From Carboxylicivirga linearis (GTDB lineage Bacteria; Bacteroidota; Bacteroidia; Bacteroidales; Marinilabiliaceae): DNA of 36,639 nt. The stretch is from the NCBI RefSeq assembly GCF_018271995.1, contig NZ_JAGUCO010000033.1, positions 1-36,639 of the forward strand, given 5' to 3'. The stretch's first letter is position 1, and the number at the start of each line of letters is the position of its first letter. The translations under genes were made by a program, and so were the position numbers. Below the pieces are notes generated by a model. That model had not been told where the DNA came from. It did not search any database and worked only from the letters and a program-made list of their open reading frames with translations. Below are positions 32,965-36,639 of the stretch, in pieces.

Positions 32965-34155
32965 ATGTCGGAATTCACAAATACAAAACAACAACGTATA
33001 AAAAAATTGCTTGAGGTTTCTAAACTAATTTTGGAAACAGGGAATGCTCATTCATTCATTACTGAAAACAAGGATTTTATTTCTACGGTAATACCTACTG
33101 ATTTTATAACCCTCTTTGACGAGATTATAAAGGAAGGTTATAAGATGGAAGATATAAAAGTACTGACAAATAAAGTCCTGAATATTTTCCATGTTCCTAT
33201 TCGTGATTATGTAAGAGTTGAACCAAAACCGAATTCTTTTCTTGGTGTGTTAGAACAGAATAACCATGAAATGGAATTGTTATTAAATAAAGTCCGTCCG
33301 GTTTTTAAAGAATTTGTGAAAGACTCAAGTAATTCTGATTTACAGAAAAAACTGACAGAACTCTTTACCCGTCTTGAAATTTTTGCAAAACATTATACAA
33401 TAAAGGAAAATGTTCTATTCCCAATCATAGAGGAATCATGGCAGGACTATCGCTGTTTACAGATTATGTGGTCGTTTCACGATGATATTCGCAGAAATAT
33501 CAAAGCTGTAATTACCCAATTACAGGAAGGAAACATCGAACTAAAAATTTTCAATAAATGCGTAGGCGACATATTCTTTAATATGCACGCCATAAAGTTC
33601 AGAGAAGAACGTATTCTCTTTCCTTGCATATTATCAACCATCAGCGAAAGCCAGTTAGAAAAGATGAATCGTGAAGGCTTTGAGCTGGGCTATCCTTTTA
33701 TTCAACCTAATTTAAAGATGGACAAAGAAGTAAAACCAGATTATGAAGGGAACCTTGTAAATCTTGGAACGGGTAAAGTAAGTATCGAGCAAATTAAACT
33801 CATTTTTAATCACCTTCCGGTGGATATTACTTTTGTTGATGAGAACAACAAGGTTTGCTATTTCTCAACACCGCCCAAACGAATTTTTCCTCGCACAACA
33901 GCAATTATCGGGCGTGAAGTAAGTAACTGCCATCCGCCTGAAAGTGTACATGTGGTAGAGCAGATTGTTGAATCATTTAGGAATGGTGAAAAAGACCATG
34001 CTGATTTCTGGATTAAAATGAAAGGTGAATTTATTCTTATTCAATATTTTGCTGTTCGTGATGAATCAGACAACTACAAAGGTGTTATTGAAGTCTCACA
34101 GGAAATTTCGGGCATTAAGGCTTTGGAAGGTGAAAAGCGATTATTGGATTGGTAA
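32965..34155 (+). CDS. DUF438-hemerythrin-PAS protein, paralogue 2
   Basis: This 396-residue protein has an N-terminal helical DUF438-like region (1-75), a hemerythrin-like domain (about 90-225) with a full set of likely ligands (QNNHEME, KHYTIKENVLFP, SFHDDIRR, NMHAIKFREERILFP), and a C-terminal PAS domain (about 275-390) with NCHPPESVH and FWIKMKGEFI. The domain order equals that of paralogue 1 at 27552-28805, but the di-iron ligands look complete here. Hemerythrin-like proteins bind O2 or NO, and RIC-type members repair Fe-S clusters. The CHPP-x-S-x-H motif of the PAS is kept in both paralogues. It heads a small operon with the next two genes. Confidence 0.85.
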   Translation: MSEFTNTKQQRIKKLLEVSKLILETGNAHSFITENKDFISTVIPTDFITLFDEIIKEGYKMEDIKVLTNKVLNIFHVPIRDYVRVEPKPNSFLGVLEQNNHEMELLLNKVRPVFKEFVKDSSNSDLQKKLTELFTRLEIFAKHYTIKENVLFPIIEESWQDYRCLQIMWSFHDDIRRNIKAVITQLQEGNIELKIFNKCVGDIFFNMHAIKFREERILFPCILSTISESQLEKMNREGFELGYPFIQPNLKMDKEVKPDYEGNLVNLGTGKVSIEQIKLIFNHLPVDITFVDENNKVCYFSTPPKRIFPRTTAIIGREVSNCHPPESVHVVEQIVESFRNGEKDHADFWIKMKGEFILIQYFAVRDESDNYKGVIEVSQEISGIKALEGEKRLLDW

Positions 34156-34173
34156 TCTTAAATCTTTTAAAAT

Positions 34174-34530
34174 ATGGAATTATCAAAATTAAGGCTTGAG
34201 AAGTTTAAACATATCAAGGTTGTAAATTTCCCAACTGATATTAAAATCGAACTTGATTCTACTGACATTGAAGCGGAAGTCATTATCTACTATATTGATA
34301 AGTTTGAAGATGTGAAAGCATTTGTTGAATTGAGCAACAGCTCGAATCTTCCAAAAGAAAACCGAACAATAATGATTTATAAAAAGGGACGAAAAGATGG
34401 TGTTAATCGTGACTCCATATTTATGCCATTTAAGGAGCACGTTTATAAAGGATTTAAGTTGAAAGCTCCCATGCTTTGTTCTATTTCAAAAGAATTGAGT
34501 GCTTGTGTGATGTGTAAAGAAATAGGATAA
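34174..34530 (+). CDS. Conserved small protein of unknown function
   Basis: This 118-residue soluble protein follows the DUF438 gene by 18 bases and precedes the DUF2200 gene by 3 bases. I do not recognise the family. Visible features are an acidic N-terminal half with alternating strands (IKIELDSTDIEAEVIIYYI), a basic turn (IYKKGRKDGVNRDS) and a C-terminal pair of cysteines in SACVMCKEIG plus one in PMLCSI. These could bind a metal or act in thiol chemistry. Its tight spacing with DUF438-HHE-PAS suggests a related role. Confidence 0.6.
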   Translation: MELSKLRLEKFKHIKVVNFPTDIKIELDSTDIEAEVIIYYIDKFEDVKAFVELSNSSNLPKENRTIMIYKKGRKDGVNRDSIFMPFKEHVYKGFKLKAPMLCSISKELSACVMCKEIG

Positions 34531-34533
34531 AGA

Positions 34534-34884
34534 ATGGATAATATAAAAATCTTTAAGATGCCTTTTGCCAAAGTCTATCCGCTTTATATTCAAAAAGCCG
34601 AAAGAAAAGGCAGAACCCAGAAAGAAGTGGATGAAATAATATTTTGGCTCACAGGCTATGATAAATACAGTCTATTTCAAATTTTATCGAATAATTCCGA
34701 TTTTGATACGTTCTTTAAGTATGCACCAAAAATAAATCCAAATGCCGCTAAAATTAAGGGCATTGTATGTGGTGTTCGAGTTGAAGAAATTGAGGATAAG
34801 TTAATGCAGCATATCAGGTATCTCGATAAATTGATTGACGAACTGGCAAAAGGAAAAGCAATGGAGAAAATTTTAAGGGAATGA
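34534..34884 (+). CDS. DUF2200 family protein
   Basis: This 116-residue protein matches the DUF2200 pattern: [36 protein letters not shown], then a second conserved block [45 protein letters not shown]. Short DUF2200 proteins are widespread, cytoplasmic and uncharacterised. It is the last gene of the unit that starts with the DUF438 paralogue, and a strong hairpin follows its stop. Confidence 0.85.
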   Translation: MDNIKIFKMPFAKVYPLYIQKAERKGRTQKEVDEIIFWLTGYDKYSLFQILSNNSDFDTFFKYAPKINPNAAKIKGIVCGVRVEEIEDKLMQHIRYLDKLIDELAKGKAMEKILRE

Positions 34885-34886
34885 CA

Positions 34887-34909
34887 AAAAGGAGGCTCAA
34901 CCTCCTTTT
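34887..34909. terminator. Bidirectional terminator between DUF2200 and HU genes
   Basis: AAAAGGAGG (34887-34895) pairs perfectly with CCTCCTTTT (34901-34909) over the 5-base loop CTCAA. A-rich and T-rich flanks on both sides make it effective in both directions for the convergent genes. Confidence 0.9.
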
Positions 34910-34919
34910 ATATTTTGAG

Positions 34920-35192
34920 CTAGTTAACAGCTTCATCCAAAGCCTTACCCGGCTTAAACTTAGCAACTTTCTTTGCAGCTATCTGAATTTCTTTCCCTGT
35001 TTGAGGATTTCTACCAGTGCGAGCTGAACGTTCGCTGATAGAGAAAGTACCAAACCCTATTAATTGAATGCTTTCGCCTTTAGCTAAAGCACCTTTGATT
35101 GCCTCTGTTGTTGCATTTAAAGCTTTCTCTGAATCTGCTTTTGTTAAGCCACTTGCCTCAGCAATGGCACTTACTAATTCTGATTTATTCAT
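34920..35192 (-). CDS. HU-family DNA-binding protein
   Basis: This 90-residue HU/IHF-family protein has MNKSELVSAIAEASGLTKADSEKAL at the N-terminus, the GFGTFSISERSARTGRNPQTGKEI beta-arm region with the intercalating Pro, and the KPGKALDEAVN C-terminus. It bends DNA as a dimer and assists replication, recombination and integration complexes. It lies beside the GTAAA-triplet element copy 3 and the phage-like helicase, so it may be the element's own HU; a housekeeping gene cannot be excluded. Confidence 0.95.
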   Translation of the reverse strand: MNKSELVSAIAEASGLTKADSEKALNATTEAIKGALAKGESIQLIGFGTFSISERSARTGRNPQTGKEIQIAAKKVAKFKPGKALDEAVN

Positions 35193-35344
35193 TCTTTTAA
35201 TTTTTTAGATTGAGTAAAATATTCTATGCAAGATAGCTATTTCTTCTTTACATCTGTTTAAACAGTGGTATTGAAAGGTTTTTAGTGATTATCATCACTC
35301 AATTACTTCATAATTTCAGGACAATAAACTATCAAATTTAGCAG

Positions 35345-35436
35345 TGAAGTAAATCAAGTAAATGTGAAGTAAATATCAAAATAGTTGTTAATAAACATGT
35401 TACTGTATTTGATTTACATTATTTACTTCATTTACT
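35345..35436 (-). repeat. GTAAA-triplet element, copy 3 (inverted)
   Basis: On the minus strand GTAAA boxes begin at 35435, 35426 and 35417 (9-bp steps), and the inverted box begins at 35373, 44 bp on, the same distances as in copies 1 and 2. An 18-bp block (GTAAATAATGTAAATCAA) is shared with copy 1. The far side differs: plus-strand GTAAA boxes at 35349, 35358 and 35369 make a second cluster, so the whole is nearly symmetrical. It lies in the 334-bp gap between HU and the helicase gene; nothing else is seen there except a weak stem near 35485. Confidence 0.7.
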
Positions 35437-35526
35437 ATAAAAAACACCCATTTCCTTTTAGTTGAATTTTTGAGCATAAAAAAAGGATACCATAAAGTAC
35501 CCTATAAAGAAAAATGAGAAACAAAC

Positions 35527-36639
35527 TCAGATTGCCAGCTCCACACCATCAATGATTATTCCATTTGTTGTTTCGGCATCCTCGTATTTAAACATATAAC
35601 TGGAGCCTAATACACTATGCGTATAGCATTTTACTCTACGACTTTTTTGTGAGCTATTGGGAATAAATGATTTATTACCCTTTGCCGTTAACAATTCTCG
35701 CAATGAATTCATCTCAAGAAAGTGTAGCTTATTTTTATTCACATAGTCGCAATAGCAAGGATAAAGTAGTTTGTATTTGATGTAGAGTATTTTCTTTATT
35801 GGGTCTTTCACGTAGTGGATGTCTTTACGGATATCTCCATAAGGGTCGGCAACCTTATAGGCAATGGCACTCCAAAAGATGGATACATCCTTTAAGTCAC
35901 TTGCCATTTCATCTTGCATCTTTGCGTTTTCAATAACTGCATCCTGGTACGTATCCAAATCAAATGGGAAAGTCAATTTACCTTGAAGGAGTTTAACTGG
36001 AGTCAACAACAAGGCTATATGTCTTATTTGTCGGTCTGCCAGTTCTGTTTCAGCATTTATAACCAATTTAACCTGTTGAAAAACCTCATTAAATACCGTT
36101 TTAAACTGCTTTTCAAAATAGCTGCGGTATTTAAAGAGTTCACGTGTTATATTGCAAAATCCATGCTCCTTCTCTTTTAGCAGCCTTTTATAAGCTTCTG
36201 TAGTTTCATCAGAGAACTTATTATCCTCAAAATGCAATACAATCATACGGGCAAAAAGGGCTGCTTCAGAAGTGGGCAGTTCATTCCCATCTACCATACA
36301 GGCAGAGCTAATTTCCAGTGTTGTGGTTTTATTATCGTTGCTTTTTTGTGCCATGGTATACAACTCTCCATCATAACCTGTCTTAAAAACATCGACCGTC
36401 TTTTTATCAATGGAATTGGTATATTCTTTCAGATAATACAAAGCATTACTGCGTTGTGTTAATGATCGTGAAAAACCTTTGTCCGTGGAGTTAAGTAAGG
36501 ATATTCCATGATTAGGTTCTCCAAACAGGTGCATAAAGAAATTGACAAAATTGGACTTTCCGGCTCCCTGGTCACCAAACAGGAATAAAAATGGGAAGAA
36601 GCCTGTTATATCAAGAATAATGTCTCGGTATAACGCCAG
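35527..36639 (-). CDS. D5/SF3-like phage or plasmid helicase-primase, C-terminal part (5' truncated)
   Basis: The frame is open to the window edge, giving 370 visible residues; the first internal Met is at 36534, but coding clearly starts earlier. Near the N-terminal edge lies Walker A, FLFLFGDQGAGKSNF. It is followed by ALYYLKEYTN (Walker B-like with L-x-E), DVFKTGYDGELYT and a sensor-type ISSACMVDGNELPT, then ALFARMIVLHFE. This order fits superfamily 3 / D5-like replicative helicases of phages and mobile elements, often fused to an upstream primase domain that would be outside the window. The C-terminal 150 residues are probably a winged-helix accessory region. It is the replication gene of the right-hand mobile-element part. 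Confidence 0.75.
   Translation of the reverse strand: MALYRDIILDITGFFPFLFLFGDQGAGKSNFVNFFMHLFGEPNHGISLLNSTDKGFSRSLTQRSNALYYLKEYTNSIDKKTVDVFKTGYDGELYTMAQKSNDNKTTTLEISSACMVDGNELPTSEAALFARMIVLHFEDNKFSDETTEAYKRLLKEKEHGFCNITRELFKYRSYFEKQFKTVFNEVFQQVKLVINAETELADRQIRHIALLLTPVKLLQGKLTFPFDLDTYQDAVIENAKMQDEMASDLKDVSIFWSAIAYKVADPYGDIRKDIHYVKDPIKKILYIKYKLLYPCYCDYVNKNKLHFLEMNSLRELLTAKGNKSFIPNSSQKSRRVKCYTHSVLGSSYMFKYEDAETTNGIIIDGVELAI

Overview
The window looks like a Bacteroidota (Bacteroidales/Marinilabiliales-like) chromosome segment or large mobile element. The evidence is AT-rich DNA, TAnnTTTG-type -7 promoter boxes, A-rich ribosome binding regions without clear Shine-Dalgarno sites, DUF4248, GH97 and DUF438-HHE-PAS proteins, and an nrfH-nrfA-resB-ccsA order. 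No rRNA, tRNA, CRISPR array or insertion sequence was recognised by eye.

Layout. (1) 1-3.95 kb is mobile-element material: a truncated annexin-like protein, a membrane-anchored P5-like virion/muralytic protein and a tail-fibre-like protein on the plus strand, then DUF4248, a small J-domain protein and a helicase-associated-repeat protein on the minus strand; the last has lost its final repeat to an in-frame stop. (2) 4.06-9.5 kb is a duplicated carbohydrate locus: an AraC regulator, a TIM-barrel lipoprotein and a GH97 glycosidase. It is bracketed by a ~135-bp direct repeat and preceded by the decayed 3' end of a second GH97 gene. (3) 9.58-19.23 kb is a type I restriction-modification locus (hsdR, tyrosine recombinase, silent inverted hsdS, expressed hsdS, hsdM) led by a DUF1016 nuclease and an AbiEi-like protein. 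A perfect 31-bp inverted repeat at the two hsdS 5' ends predicts specificity switching by inversion. (4) 19.5-24.3 kb (minus) is nitrite ammonification: nrfHA, the system II cytochrome c assembly genes resB and ccsA, and an HPP-family membrane protein that may carry nitrite. (5) 24.5-34.9 kb holds a PepSY-type membrane protein, a GH140/DUF4038-like hydrolase, two DUF438-hemerythrin-PAS proteins, a DUF1858/DUF2249 protein, a calycin-like secreted protein, a Crp/Fnr regulator, the hybrid cluster protein Hcp, a cupin and two small conserved proteins. (6) 34.9-36.6 kb returns to mobile-element material: HU and the C-terminal part of a D5/SF3-like helicase whose Walker A lies at the window edge.

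How it works together. The same 16-bp palindrome (one mismatch) lies exactly 21 nt upstream of a -7-like box in front of both nrfH and hcp. This predicts joint activation by the Crp/Fnr protein encoded beside hcp. Regions 4 and 5 therefore read as one nitrite/NO/hydroxylamine response module.

The least expected structure is a recurring intergenic element: three GTAAA boxes spaced 9 bp apart, followed 44 bp later by an inverted box. It occurs at ~4.23 kb and ~19.35 kb (direct orientation, alignable without gaps over >100 bp) and at ~35.4 kb (inverted). The three copies fall at the borders between the phage-like ends, the carbohydrate/restriction block and the nitrogen block, which suggests a mosaic element whose cargo modules are delimited by these sites. 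That interpretation is inference; the repeats themselves are visible in the sequence.
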